Source: Lysinibacillus sp. BPa_S21
GTDB taxonomy: Bacteria > Bacillota > Bacilli > Bacillales_A > Planococcaceae
Assembly (NCBI RefSeq): GCF_023337795.1
Contig: NZ_JALIRS010000003.1
Span: forward strand, 124,001 to 188,000
DNA length: 64,000 bases
Reading direction: 5' to 3'
In this document: piece by piece, positions 37,350 to 46,812 of the stretch
How the letters are laid out: the number at the start of each line of letters is the position of its first letter
Position numbering within the stretch: the stretch's first letter is position 1
The notes under the pieces: model-generated
What the model was told of the DNA's origin: nothing
Databases searched by the model: none
Seen by the model: the letters and a program-made list of their open reading frames with translations, nothing else
Made by a program: the position numbers and the translations under genes

Positions 37350-37435
37350 ACTTTCTTGTCTTTTTTAAAAATGTTGATACATGTACGCGTAATACTACTT
37401 ACAAATTTCGGCAGTTGGAACGTATATACTTTCAG
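37334..37435 (-). CDS. spoVM: Stage V sporulation protein SpoVM (apparent CTG start)
   Basis: Amphipathic helical peptide that recognises the convex forespore membrane and anchors SpoIVA for coat assembly. The 33-codon frame reads (L/M)KVYTFQLPKFVSSITRTC and ends FKKDKKVKKSD. It aligns without gaps to the 26-residue B. subtilis SpoVM (MKFYTIKLPKFLGG...), keeping proline at position 9, YT at 4-5 and the basic tail. Location between thiN and rpmB is the same. No ATG, GTG or TTG is in frame after the upstream TAG; the only fitting start is CTG at 37433-37435, with AGGGGGAGAG about seven bases before it. Seven residues longer than usual. Confidence 0.85.
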   Translation of the reverse strand: MKVYTFQLPKFVSSITRTCINIFKKDKKVKKSD

Positions 37436-37453
37436 GACTCTCTCCCCCTTACG

Positions 37454-38107
37454 CTAATCTATGCTTCTTATCATTAAACATATGCCTTGCGTGAAAGATA
37501 TAGACCCTGAATGCCCTATTATTTCATTACTTGTAAAGCGAGACGTACCGAGAGAGATTTCTTCATTTGTTGTTTCATACTTTACTTGCCTTAATGTCAC
37601 ATCTTTAATCGGCTCTTCATGTGCAAAGAAAGACAAATAACGGTATTGTTCGTTTGCTTCAATGATATGTGTGCCCGGCATTAAAAATTGCAACATATTT
37701 GCATGATTAATAATCTTTAATACTACTTGCGGATGCTCTTTTTGTAAACGATAAATCGAACGAACCGCCGCCTCATAATGATCTAGACGACCTCCAGTAA
37801 CACCTGTAAGGACAATTTCTAGCGGTGTAAAGGTCAAGGCTTTTAATAACGCTAAATCCGTATCTGTTTCATCTTTTTCTTCCTGGAATCGTTGTCTATC
37901 ATTTGTATGTGCCATCACCAGTTCATATTCCTCTTGCGATAGTGAGTCAAAATCTCCTACTATGGCATGTGGGGTGATTCCTTGCTCGATTAAATATAGC
38001 GCTCCTCGGTCTGCTCCGATAAATAACACATCATTTTGCTCTTTATACGGACTTAATGAACAGAGTTCCTCTCTCGGCCCTCCTGCACAAACAACGACTA
38101 CTGTCAT
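37454..38107 (-). CDS. thiN: Thiamine pyrophosphokinase
   Basis: Transfers pyrophosphate from ATP to thiamine to make thiamine diphosphate. The 217-residue protein has LFIGADRGALYLIEQGI (near 29), AIVGDFDSLSQEEY (near 49), DETDTDLALLKAL (near 79) and LTGVTGGRLDHYEA (near 100). It overlaps rpe by four bases (ATGA) and precedes spoVM. Confidence 0.96.
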   Translation of the reverse strand: MTVVVVCAGGPREELCSLSPYKEQNDVLFIGADRGALYLIEQGITPHAIVGDFDSLSQEEYELVMAHTNDRQRFQEEKDETDTDLALLKALTFTPLEIVLTGVTGGRLDHYEAAVRSIYRLQKEHPQVVLKIINHANMLQFLMPGTHIIEANEQYRYLSFFAHEEPIKDVTLRQVKYETTNEEISLGTSRFTSNEIIGHSGSISFTQGICLMIRSID

Positions 38108-38775
38108 CCTTGAACCGCAGCCTCACCAGCAGCTAAAATTTCCTGTAGGGCCGCGGAACGATCTTCTTTACTGTAAATTGCAGAACCAGCTACAAAAATC
38201 GTTGCTCCTGCTTTAGCACAAGGAATAATAGTCTCTGCATTAATGCCACCGTCGATCTCTATAGCAATATCGAGATTACGTTCTTTAATAATAGTTGCTA
38301 ATGCTTCAATTTTTGGCACAACAGAATGAATGAATTTTTGCCCACCAAAACCTGGATTCACTGTCATGAACAACACCATATCAATATCTTCTAAAATGTG
38401 TTGAATAGATTCTATTGGTGTATGTGGGTTTAAAACAACACCAGGTTTAACTCCAAATGAACGAATTAATTGAATTGTACGGTGTAAATGACGGCAAGCT
38501 TCTACATGCACGGTAATATAATCTGCACCTGCTTTGGCAAATTGTTCAATATACTGATCAGGATTTTCGATCATTAAATGAACGTCTAGCGGTAAATCAG
38601 TTAAAGGACGAATGGCGTCTAATACAATCGAGCCAAATGAAATATTCGGCACAAAATGACCGTCCATAACATCGATATGAATAAGCTGTGCCCCTGCCTT
38701 TTCTACTTCCTTTACTTCTTCTCCTAATTTAGCAAAGTTAGCTGCTAAAATTGATGGTGCTATTTGTATCATCAT
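38104..38775 (-). CDS. rpe: Ribulose-phosphate 3-epimerase
   Basis: Interconverts ribulose-5-phosphate and xylulose-5-phosphate in the pentose phosphate pathway. The 223-residue TIM barrel has QLIHIDVMDGHFVPNISFG (near 31), DVHLMIENPD (near 64), MTVNPGFGGQKFI (near 139) and IEIDGGINAETI. The start overlaps the rsgA stop by one base; the next codon is also ATG, so the start may be three bases later. Confidence 0.97.
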   Translation of the reverse strand: MMIQIAPSILAANFAKLGEEVKEVEKAGAQLIHIDVMDGHFVPNISFGSIVLDAIRPLTDLPLDVHLMIENPDQYIEQFAKAGADYITVHVEACRHLHRTIQLIRSFGVKPGVVLNPHTPIESIQHILEDIDMVLFMTVNPGFGGQKFIHSVVPKIEALATIIKERNLDIAIEIDGGINAETIIPCAKAGATIFVAGSAIYSKEDRSAALQEILAAGEAAVQG

Positions 38776-39659
38776 TAATACCTCGGCTTTCGATCCATAA
38801 TTTCTTGCATAAATTGTTCGTAGTGTTTATAACGGTAATCACGAATTTCTCCCGTCTCAACAGCTGCTTTTACTGCACATTTTGGTTCCTTTAAGTGTAA
38901 ACAGCCTCTAAATTTACAATCATCTGCGATACGGGCCATTTCAGGGAAGCATGCGCCTAATTCTTCTTTTTCTATTTCATCAAAATCAAATGAACTAAAT
39001 CCTGGAGTATCTGCTAATAAGCCGTTACATACCTCTATTAATTCGACATGGCGAGTCGTATGTTTTCCACGACCTAAGCTTTGTGAAATAATCCCCGTTT
39101 TTAAATTTAAATCTGGAATCAATGTATTCAATAGTGTAGATTTCCCAACTCCAGATTGCCCAGCTAATACTGACGTTTTATCCTTTAAAATAGGCTGTAG
39201 ACGGTCAACTAACTCTTCCTCATCCTTATAGGTTTGTAACACGGTATAACCCATACGTTCATAATCTGCTATATAACCTTGCAATTCCTCACGTTCATCG
39301 TCTTCTAGCAAATCCATCTTTGTTAAACAAATAATCGGATGCACATGAAATGACTCTAAAACCACTAGAAAACGATCCAGCAAAATTGTATTAAAATTAG
39401 GTTCTTTTACAGAAAATACAAGAATTCCTTGATCAATATTGGCTATCGGAGGACGTACTAATTCATTTTGACGTTCCATAATTTTTTGAATAGTACCGTC
39501 AGATCCCTCTATTTCCAATGTATATTCTACAATGTCGCCAACGAGGGGGGATTCCCCGCGATTGCGAAATACCCCACGTCCTCGACATTGTATAAGCTGA
39601 TGTCCATCATATACATAATAATAACCGCTTAATGCTTTACGAATTTGGCCTTGAGCCAT
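38775..39659 (-). CDS. rsgA: Small ribosomal subunit biogenesis GTPase RsgA (CpgA)
   Basis: GTPase that helps mature the 30S subunit; in B. subtilis it is also a PrkC substrate. The 294-residue protein has an N-terminal OB fold (KALSGYYYVYDGHQLIQCRG), a circularly permuted GTPase (CLTKMDLLED, then GQSGVGKSTLLNTLIP near 164, then DTPGFSSFD near 217) and a C-terminal zinc knuckle CKFRGCLHLKEPKC (near 248). It directly follows prkC. Confidence 0.97.
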   Translation of the reverse strand: MAQGQIRKALSGYYYVYDGHQLIQCRGRGVFRNRGESPLVGDIVEYTLEIEGSDGTIQKIMERQNELVRPPIANIDQGILVFSVKEPNFNTILLDRFLVVLESFHVHPIICLTKMDLLEDDEREELQGYIADYERMGYTVLQTYKDEEELVDRLQPILKDKTSVLAGQSGVGKSTLLNTLIPDLNLKTGIISQSLGRGKHTTRHVELIEVCNGLLADTPGFSSFDFDEIEKEELGACFPEMARIADDCKFRGCLHLKEPKCAVKAAVETGEIRDYRYKHYEQFMQEIMDRKPRY

Positions 39660-39670
39660 CCAATTCCCCC

Positions 39671-41650
39671 TTATTTAATATCAGCATAATTGAAACTATC
39701 TTCATCAATGATTTGCGAATCACGTAAAATTTTATAGGCTACTTGTTGACCTTCTTCAACAACAAATTGTATTTTGTATTCCCTATCACTCGTAATAGAA
39801 AACTCATCATATGGTTTTGCCATTGAATGGATTTTATCTTGAACTTCAATTCGAATTTTTTGTTCGATACCTTCCTCTGATGGTTCATATGGAATTTTCA
39901 CAGTTCTCAAATAAGTTTTCACAGGTTTTTCGGCTGGTCCCTTACTTATAACAACAGCTATTGTAGAGCCTGCTTCAACTTCAGCCCCTTCTCTTGTCAA
40001 TTGGGAAATAACACTTCCGGCAGCTACTGTATCACTATGTTCTTCACGAACAATACGCCAATTTAAGCCTTTTCTTCTTACATACTCATCCATTTCAGCC
40101 TTTGTGTAATTCACAACATTATCTACGGTAACCATTTGTACACCTGCACTTACCGTAAATTTCATCGTTGTATCTTTTGCAATTACTTCTTCCTGAGGTT
40201 TCGGCTCTTGCTCAATGATTTTTCCTTCAGGTTCTTTTGAATGCACAGGGTTAACTTCAATATTTGAAAATTTACCTTCTATCATTGGTTCGACTTGGCT
40301 AATTTGCTTTCCTCTATAATCTTCCACTTTCGTCGTTTCTATCCCAAGACTAACGATTAAGTCTATTTCCGTACCTTTTACACGTTCCGTACCCTCCGCA
40401 GGGTCCGTTTCAATGACTTTATCCTTTTCAACATCCTCATCATAGCGCTCCTGATGTTCTTTACTAACAGTAAAACCTTCAGCCACTAATTTCTTCGTAG
40501 CTTCCTCAATTGTCAAATTAGCCACACTAGGTACAGGTATCTTTTTTGGGCTAAAAAGCTCTGTAGCAAAAAAAACAAATAGGAAAATGGCGATGGCTAC
40601 TATTACTAGTCCAGCAACAACTATTGGCCATTTTTTCTTTTTCTTTACAGGCACTGTCTTTTCAACAGGCTTCTTCGCTTCGGGTTTCGGCTTTGATTGT
40701 GTAATTGGTTCGATTGCTCTTGTCTGCATTAAATCTTCATCTTGACGTACAGTTGGTTCCTTTATAATCGGAATAGCCTTTGTCACATCATTATCTACCG
40801 GTATAACAAACTTCGGTTCATTCATACGATTTGGTGATAACACTGTTTCCAAATCTGCTTGCATTTCTTCTACAGTCGAATAACGATGAGAAGCATCTTT
40901 GGCTGTAGCTTTTAGCACAACATTTTCCACACTTTGTGGAATTGTAGCATCGAAGGCACGAACTGATGGCGTCTCTGATTGTAAATGTTTAAGTGCGATA
41001 GAAATAGCTGAATCGCCTGAAAATGGCAATTCCCCTGTTAATAATTCATATAAAACAATGCCAAGTGCATAAATATCGGATTTGTTTGTTGCCGTACCAC
41101 CACGAGCCTGCTCAGGCGATAAATAATGCACCGTTCCAAGCACGGAGTTCGTTTGTGTAAATGATGTTGCACTTAGCGTCATTGCGATACCAAAATCAGT
41201 TATTTTTACATTGCCCTCTGCATCCATTAAAATATTTTGAGGCTTAATGTCACGATGGATAATATGATTTTCATGAGCATTGGCAATTGCTGACGTTAAC
41301 TGCTTCATAATATGCACACATCTGGCAGGGGAAATTGGTGCAAATTCCTGTATGTACTGCTTTAATGTTTTTCCTTGGACATACTCCATCACAATATAAT
41401 GTAGATCACCATCATCACCTACATCATAAACACTAACGATATTCGGGTGTGTAAGGCTTGTGGCTGAAAGTGCTTCACGTTGAAAACGGCGATACAATTC
41501 ATCCTCATTGGTAAAATCATAGCGCAATATTTTGATCGCTACATCACGGTTTAAAATCATGTCATGTGCTAAATAAACATTAGACATACCACCGCCACCA
41601 ATAAGCCCTATAATTTTATAGCGGTCACTAATTCGTTTACCTACAAGCAT
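39671..41650 (-). CDS. prkC: Serine/threonine protein kinase PrkC with PASTA domains
   Basis: Membrane kinase that senses cell-wall muropeptides and controls germination and stationary-phase physiology. The 659-residue protein has a Hanks-type kinase domain (GGGGMSNVYLA near 18; IHRDIKPQNIL near 134; TDFGIAMTL), a basic stretch and one membrane segment (about 337-361), then three extracellular PASTA repeats (about 365-570) and a C-terminal domain. Directly follows prpC, its phosphatase partner, by two bases. Confidence 0.98.
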   Translation of the reverse strand: MLVGKRISDRYKIIGLIGGGGMSNVYLAHDMILNRDVAIKILRYDFTNEDELYRRFQREALSATSLTHPNIVSVYDVGDDGDLHYIVMEYVQGKTLKQYIQEFAPISPARCVHIMKQLTSAIANAHENHIIHRDIKPQNILMDAEGNVKITDFGIAMTLSATSFTQTNSVLGTVHYLSPEQARGGTATNKSDIYALGIVLYELLTGELPFSGDSAISIALKHLQSETPSVRAFDATIPQSVENVVLKATAKDASHRYSTVEEMQADLETVLSPNRMNEPKFVIPVDNDVTKAIPIIKEPTVRQDEDLMQTRAIEPITQSKPKPEAKKPVEKTVPVKKKKKWPIVVAGLVIVAIAIFLFVFFATELFSPKKIPVPSVANLTIEEATKKLVAEGFTVSKEHQERYDEDVEKDKVIETDPAEGTERVKGTEIDLIVSLGIETTKVEDYRGKQISQVEPMIEGKFSNIEVNPVHSKEPEGKIIEQEPKPQEEVIAKDTTMKFTVSAGVQMVTVDNVVNYTKAEMDEYVRRKGLNWRIVREEHSDTVAAGSVISQLTREGAEVEAGSTIAVVISKGPAEKPVKTYLRTVKIPYEPSEEGIEQKIRIEVQDKIHSMAKPYDEFSITSDREYKIQFVVEEGQQVAYKILRDSQIIDEDSFNYADIK

Positions 41651-41652
41651 AC

Positions 41653-42405
41653 TTACACCTCCTCATCTTGCCTTGTGAGCAACACGAGGGAGATATTGTC
41701 TTCTCCCCCGCTTGCATTTGCTAATTCCACAAGTTTTCGTCCTTTTTCTTCTACTGAATCTGGATACGTAATAATTGATGCCATTTCATATACTGTAAGT
41801 TTATTGCTTAAACCGTCAGAGCAAATGAGTAAATACGATTCTGATGCTAAATCTACTTCATAAAAGTCTGGTTCAATCGTTTCTTCTGTACCAATTGCTT
41901 TTAAGATGAAATTTTTCTTCGGATGTGTCAGCGCTTCCTCTTCACTAATTTCACCATTTTCAACCAGAACATTTACATAGGAGTGATCTCTTGTTATTTG
42001 TTGTGCACCATCCTCAAAGAAATAATACACACGACTATCGCCAACATGGGCGATAAAGCAATGATTCTTTTCAATTAACACTGCAATAAACGTCGTGCCC
42101 ATTCCTTTACAGTCTTCATGTGATAAAGAATAGTCGTATATACTTTTATTCAATTGCTTGACTGCTTGTAATAACCACTCTTTTTTTGATGTTGTTGATG
42201 CAAAATGATGTGCCTCTGCCTGTAAAAAAACGGATTCTATCTGTTTCATCGCCATATCACTCGCTACATCGCCAGCATTATGACCACCCATGCCGTCTGC
42301 TACAAGTGCTAGTGCAAGCCCGTCTGGACGAATAAAAAATGCCGCACGGTCTTCATTAATTGCTCGTTTTAACCCAATATCACTTTCGACTGTGTATTCC
42401 AACAC
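41653..42405 (-). CDS. prpC: PP2C-family protein phosphatase PrpC
   Basis: Metal-dependent phosphatase that reverses PrkC phosphorylation. The 250-residue protein has the PPM motifs INEDRAAFF (near 16), LVADGMGGHNAGDVAS (near 34), AHVGDSRVYYF (near 119), LICSDGLSNKL (near 191) and GGEDNISLVLL (near 233), with the metal-binding aspartates present. It lies three bases after rlmN. Confidence 0.98.
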   Translation of the reverse strand: MLEYTVESDIGLKRAINEDRAAFFIRPDGLALALVADGMGGHNAGDVASDMAMKQIESVFLQAEAHHFASTTSKKEWLLQAVKQLNKSIYDYSLSHEDCKGMGTTFIAVLIEKNHCFIAHVGDSRVYYFFEDGAQQITRDHSYVNVLVENGEISEEEALTHPKKNFILKAIGTEETIEPDFYEVDLASESYLLICSDGLSNKLTVYEMASIITYPDSVEEKGRKLVELANASGGEDNISLVLLTRQDEEV

Positions 42406-42408
42406 TGG

Positions 42409-43551
42409 TCACCTCGTCTCTTCAGATCTCTCTTGCGCACGTAATTGTCCACACGCAGCAGCAATATCAGAACCTTGCTCTCGGCGGATCGTTACGTTAA
42501 TACCATTCTTCTTTAAAGTTTTTTCAAAGGCAAAAATTTGACTACGGGATGTGCGAACATAATCACGTTCTGGTACGTAGTTTACCGGAATTAAGTTTAC
42601 GTGACATTTAATTCCTTTTATTAATGCCGATAACTCTTCGGCAATTTCAACTGAATCATTTTCGCCAGACATTAAACCATATTCAAAAGTTACACGTCGG
42701 CCAGTTTTTTTAGTATAGTAACGGACAGCTTCCATTAATTCATCCAATTTGTAAGCACGTGCAATAGGCATCAGTTTTTGACGAGCCTCTTGGTTTGGTG
42801 CATGTAAAGATACTGCAAAATTGATTTGGAGCTGTTCATCTGCAAATTGATAAATTTTTGGAACAATCCCTGATGTTGATACAGTGATATGACGCGCACC
42901 AATATTTAATCCTTTTTCATTGTTGATGACTTTTAAGAAGTTCATCATCGCATCATAATTATCGAAAGGTTCTCCAATACCCATAATGACAATATGTGAA
43001 ACACGCTCGCCCACTTCATCTAAAGTTTGCTGCACTTTAACAACTTGCTCCACGATTTCCCCTGCTAGTAAGTGACGTTTTAACCCACCTAAAGTTGACG
43101 CACAAAACGTACAGCCAATTCGGCAGCCTACCTGTGTCGTTACACAAACAGAGTTCCCATATTCATGTCGCATTAATACAGTTTCAATAGAATAGCCATC
43201 TTGTAACTGGAATAAAAACTTGATCGTACCATCTTTAGATTCCTGTTTAATAATTGTTGATAATGTCGTTAATGAAAAACTTGCTTCAAGTTTTTCGCGT
43301 AATCCTTTTGAAAGGTTAGACATTTCAGCAAATGTTTTGACACGTTTATTATAAAGCCAATCATAAATTTGAGCTGCTCGGAACGGTTTTTCATCATTTT
43401 CCTTTAACCATTCTTCTAACTGTTTCGGCTGTAATGAATAGACCGATTCCTTTAAATTTGGTTTTTCTTTTTTCGCACGTCGAACTGGCTTTTCTTCTGC
43501 TTCGTCAACTAAGTCGTTTATACGCTCATTAAATTTCTCTTGATCCACCAT
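42409..43551 (-). CDS. rlmN: Dual-specificity rRNA/tRNA methyltransferase RlmN
   Basis: Radical SAM enzyme that methylates C2 of A2503 in 23S rRNA and A37 in some tRNAs. The 380-residue protein has the cluster motif [19 protein letters not shown] (about 142-160), [12 protein letters not shown] and [11 protein letters not shown], and the late CGQLRAQ. The first about 20 residues are extra and basic. Its stop and the rsmB stop region adjoin in one translational unit. Confidence 0.97.
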   Translation of the reverse strand: MVDQEKFNERINDLVDEAEEKPVRRAKKEKPNLKESVYSLQPKQLEEWLKENDEKPFRAAQIYDWLYNKRVKTFAEMSNLSKGLREKLEASFSLTTLSTIIKQESKDGTIKFLFQLQDGYSIETVLMRHEYGNSVCVTTQVGCRIGCTFCASTLGGLKRHLLAGEIVEQVVKVQQTLDEVGERVSHIVIMGIGEPFDNYDAMMNFLKVINNEKGLNIGARHITVSTSGIVPKIYQFADEQLQINFAVSLHAPNQEARQKLMPIARAYKLDELMEAVRYYTKKTGRRVTFEYGLMSGENDSVEIAEELSALIKGIKCHVNLIPVNYVPERDYVRTSRSQIFAFEKTLKKNGINVTIRREQGSDIAAACGQLRAQERSEETR

Positions 43552-44912
43552 TAGTTGGATTCTCCTTTTTTACGAAAGGCGGCAACGAAGAAACCGTCAC
43601 TGCCAAAGTCTTGTGGAAAGACTTGAAGCATGCCATTTGCTTGCTTTTCCGCTAATTTTGTTGGTAAAGATTCTAGTTGTATAGCTTCCATTTCTGGATG
43701 CGCTGATAAAAAGGCTTCTACAGTGCCTTCATTTTCTTTTTTATCGACTGTACATGTACTGTACACAAGTTTGCCATCTATTTTCAATACTTTTGTTGCA
43801 GCATCTAATAGCGCCAATTGTATTTTTTGGAGGTTTGCTAAATCTTCCTCCCGTTTTGTATATTTAATATCCGGCTTACGACGCATAACACCTAAACCAC
43901 TACATGGCGCATCGACTAAAATAGCGTCGAATGATTCTGCTTTTAGAAAATCTGGAGCTTTACGCCCGTCAATCGGAGCAGTCTCTACTATATCAATCCC
44001 TAGACGTTCCGTATTATGGTCGATTAAATCTAATTTATGAGGGTGAAGGTCAGTCGCTAAAATCGAACCTTCATTTTTCATGATTTCAGCTATATGTGTT
44101 GTCTTTCCACCTGGAGCTGCACACATATCTAAGACGCGCATACCTGGAGATGGATGCAAAACATTCGCAGGAATCATTGAGCTTTCATCCTGAATGGTAA
44201 TAAGTCCTTCTTGGAATGCCTTTGTCCGAGCGGGCTGACCGTTTGTTACATATAAGCATTCAGGCATTAGGTCGCTTTTTTTCGCTGTTAAACCTTCCGC
44301 TTCTATACTAGCAATCGCTTGATCAACACTTGCTTTCGTTGTATTGACACGTACAGTTTGCACGGGAGGCACATTATTTTCATGTAACATTTCAGCAGCT
44401 ACTTCAATACCATAGTTATCGACAAAGCGTTGCACTAACCACTCGGGATGACTCGTTTCAATAGCAAGGCGCTCGATTGGATCATTAATGTCATCGGTAG
44501 AAGGTACACCCTGACGTAAAATAGATCGTAAAATACCGTTTACCATTGAGGCAATACCTTGGTGACCCCGACGCTTAGCAATTTCTACAGCTTCATTTAC
44601 CGCTGCATGTGGTGGAATACGTGTTAAATAATGCATTTGATATAAAGATAAACGTAAAAGCCAGCGCACCCAATGATCCACTGAACCACGAATAAATGGC
44701 TCTAAATAGTAATCAAGCGTCATTTTATATTGGAGTGTCCCATACGTAATTTCTGTTAAAAGCGCACGATCCTTCGCTTCAATTTTATGTCGCTTGATCG
44801 TTTCATTTAAAAGTAAATTACTATAGGCTTGATTTTTATCTACTGCTAGCAGAATAGAAAGTGCAGCATCACGCACATTTCCATCCCAAATTACTACGCT
44901 TTTTTTACTCAT
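43551..44912 (-). CDS. rsmB: 16S rRNA (cytosine-967-C5)-methyltransferase RsmB
   Basis: Methylates C967 of 16S rRNA. The 453-residue protein has an N-terminal NusB-like domain (about 1-150) and a SAM-dependent domain with [18 protein letters not shown] (near 260), [20 protein letters not shown] (near 329) and the catalytic cysteine in [14 protein letters not shown] (near 390). It overlaps the end of fmt by four bases and its end overlaps rlmN by one. Confidence 0.97.
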   Translation of the reverse strand: MSKKSVVIWDGNVRDAALSILLAVDKNQAYSNLLLNETIKRHKIEAKDRALLTEITYGTLQYKMTLDYYLEPFIRGSVDHWVRWLLRLSLYQMHYLTRIPPHAAVNEAVEIAKRRGHQGIASMVNGILRSILRQGVPSTDDINDPIERLAIETSHPEWLVQRFVDNYGIEVAAEMLHENNVPPVQTVRVNTTKASVDQAIASIEAEGLTAKKSDLMPECLYVTNGQPARTKAFQEGLITIQDESSMIPANVLHPSPGMRVLDMCAAPGGKTTHIAEIMKNEGSILATDLHPHKLDLIDHNTERLGIDIVETAPIDGRKAPDFLKAESFDAILVDAPCSGLGVMRRKPDIKYTKREEDLANLQKIQLALLDAATKVLKIDGKLVYSTCTVDKKENEGTVEAFLSAHPEMEAIQLESLPTKLAEKQANGMLQVFPQDFGSDGFFVAAFRKKGESN

Positions 44913-45850
44913 TTAAACTGGTCCCCAATCTGTAATTTAGAACCTGTACCACGTAAATATTCCTCTGCTGTCATGCGTTTTTTACCAGCTGGTTGTACAT
45001 CATACAGGGCAAGTGTTGTACCATTTCCTGCTGCAACTTCAAAATGATCCTTTGCAATCGCAACAACTTCACCAGTTTTAACATCATGCTTCGTGTTGCC
45101 AACCTGTGCCCACCAAATTTTAAAATTGCCATCTTCGAATGTTGTGTAGGCTACTGGCCAAGGGTGAAGACCACGCACTTGATTGTATAAAGTTGTAGCA
45201 TCCTTTGTCCAATCAATACGTTCCTGTTCACGCGAAATATTGCTGGCAAATGTTACTTGTGCTTCATCCTGCACGGTACGATTATTTGTTCCATTTATAA
45301 TAGAAGGAAGTGTAGCTTTTAATAAATCAGAACCTACAACACTTAGCTTATCGAATAGTCCACCCGTATGATCATCCTCTTCGATTGGAATAGCCTTTTG
45401 AGAAATAATATCACCTGCATCAAGCTTTTGCGCCATGTACATAATCGTTACGCCAGTCTCTTTTTCACCATCAATAATTGCTTGATGAATAGGTGCTCCA
45501 CCACGATACTTCGGTAAAAGTGACGCATGGACGTTAATACAACCAAGAGGTGGTGCATCTAGCAATTCTTTCGGCAAAATTTGTCCAAAAGCAGCCGTTA
45601 CGACTAGGTCAGGCTGTAAATCAATAATTTGCTGTAATTCCTCAGAACCACGTAGCTTTTCAGGCTGAATAACAGGTAAACCTAACTCCATCGCTGCTGC
45701 TTTCACAGGTGGTGGTGTTAGCACACGCTTACGCCCAACTGGACGATCTGGTTGTGTAACTACAGCTTTAATGTCATAACCTTCATGATGTAGCATACGC
45801 AAAATTGGTGCGGAGAAATCAGGTGTTCCCATAAAAATTATTGAAGTCAT
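44909..45850 (-). CDS. fmt: Methionyl-tRNA formyltransferase
   Basis: Formylates initiator Met-tRNA with 10-formyl-tetrahydrofolate. The 313-residue protein starts [20 protein letters not shown] and has [15 protein letters not shown], the formyltransferase motif [19 protein letters not shown] (near 107) and [13 protein letters not shown]. The ATG at 45848-45850 follows GAGGAGGAAT within the def end; the open frame upstream overlaps def and is unsupported. Confidence 0.98.
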   Translation of the reverse strand: MTSIIFMGTPDFSAPILRMLHHEGYDIKAVVTQPDRPVGRKRVLTPPPVKAAAMELGLPVIQPEKLRGSEELQQIIDLQPDLVVTAAFGQILPKELLDAPPLGCINVHASLLPKYRGGAPIHQAIIDGEKETGVTIMYMAQKLDAGDIISQKAIPIEEDDHTGGLFDKLSVVGSDLLKATLPSIINGTNNRTVQDEAQVTFASNISREQERIDWTKDATTLYNQVRGLHPWPVAYTTFEDGNFKIWWAQVGNTKHDVKTGEVVAIAKDHFEVAAGNGTTLALYDVQPAGKKRMTAEEYLRGTGSKLQIGDQFK

Positions 45851-45851
45851 A

Positions 45852-46346
45852 TTATTCCTCCTCTTCAGCGTACAATGCTTCAAGCTCTTCTTCAGTTAGA
45901 ATACGTTTGATTTTTGAATCAAATAGAACGCCATCTAAATGATCGATTTCGTGTAAAATTGCTCGTGCATCAAAGCCTCCCGCTTCTAGCTCATATACAC
46001 GTCCTTCACGGTCACACGCTTCAATTTTCACATAGTCAGGTCGTTCAACCTCACCGTATAATCCCGGAAAGCTTAAACATCCTTCAATATCTACTTCAGC
46101 ACCATCTGTTTTAATAACAGTTGGATTAATCATTTCTAAAATATCGCGTTCCTCGCCAAGCTCAACGATTGCAACTCGTAATCCTACATTTATTTGTGGG
46201 GCTGCAATACCAACGCCATCGTATTCAACCATTGTGTCATATAAATCATCTAGTAATGTAATAATTTCTTCATTAATTTCTGTTACTTCCGCGCACGGCG
46301 TTGATAGTACCTTTGCTGGATGTTCTACAACTTTTTTAATTGCCAT
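45852..46346 (-). CDS. def: Peptide deformylase
   Basis: Iron-type metalloprotease that removes the formyl group from new proteins. The 164-residue protein has the three family motifs GVGIAAPQI (near 45), [11 protein letters not shown] (near 88, metal cysteine) and [13 protein letters not shown] (near 130, HExxH-type). One base separates it from fmt. It starts after a repeat-filled gap behind priA, so it probably has its own promoter. Confidence 0.98.
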   Translation of the reverse strand: MAIKKVVEHPAKVLSTPCAEVTEINEEIITLLDDLYDTMVEYDGVGIAAPQINVGLRVAIVELGEERDILEMINPTVIKTDGAEVDIEGCLSFPGLYGEVERPDYVKIEACDREGRVYELEAGGFDARAILHEIDHLDGVLFDSKIKRILTEEELEALYAEEEE

Positions 46347-46415
46347 ATTATGTTCCTCATTTCTATATTTAAGGCTTATACCTTGTCTATTTGTAACACT
46401 ACGTCATAATGTGGG

Positions 46416-46754
46416 GCTGATTTCCGTTCCGGCTGGGCGCTTTGCCGCTGCCGCTTCGCTTTCGCGCAGATAAAACATTTGTAGCTGACGCTGCGCTTTC
46501 GCTACAGAAAACATTTGCTGCTGCCGCTTCGCTTTCGCACAGAGCAAAGCTTCCTGGGGGCATACGATGAGCCGCTTCGCTTCGCTGCAGGGTCTCGGGC
46601 CAACAGATGTTTTTTGCGCGAAAGCGTAGTGCTAACGTAGCGGCAGCAGCACCGAGGTTGGTCACGAAGGCGGTATCACAGGATGTGATGCTCTTAGCCT
46701 TCGTTCCTCTATTGCTAATCCCCAAGGAGTCGCCCAACCTCCACTCCAATCAAC
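46416..46754 (+). repeat. Dispersed intergenic repeat, type A, copy A4
   Basis: Between def and priA. Left end GCTGATTTCCGTTCCGGCTG; three left units including CGCTTCGCTTTCGCGCAGAT; AGCTTCCTGGGGGCAT; the inverted GCGAAAGCG half; the ATCACA-GGA-TGTGAT stem (46675-46689); and right end CCAATCAAC followed by the shared ATACGTTTTAACAAA. Same orientation as A1-A3 but more diverged. Frames in it share the peptide RLGDSLGIS with frames in A1 and A3 only because of the repeat. Confidence 0.9.
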
Positions 46755-46812
46755 TATTATACATTGCATACGTTTTAACAAAATGTCATGTCCAATATGG
46801 AGATGAACTATT

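Noticed and set aside
37259..37477. 72-codon plus-strand frame between rpmB and thiN
   Set aside because: Antisense to spoVM and crosses terminators; no family features.
46399..46749. 116-codon minus-strand frame between def and priA
   Set aside because: Covers repeat A4 completely; peptide explained by the repeat.
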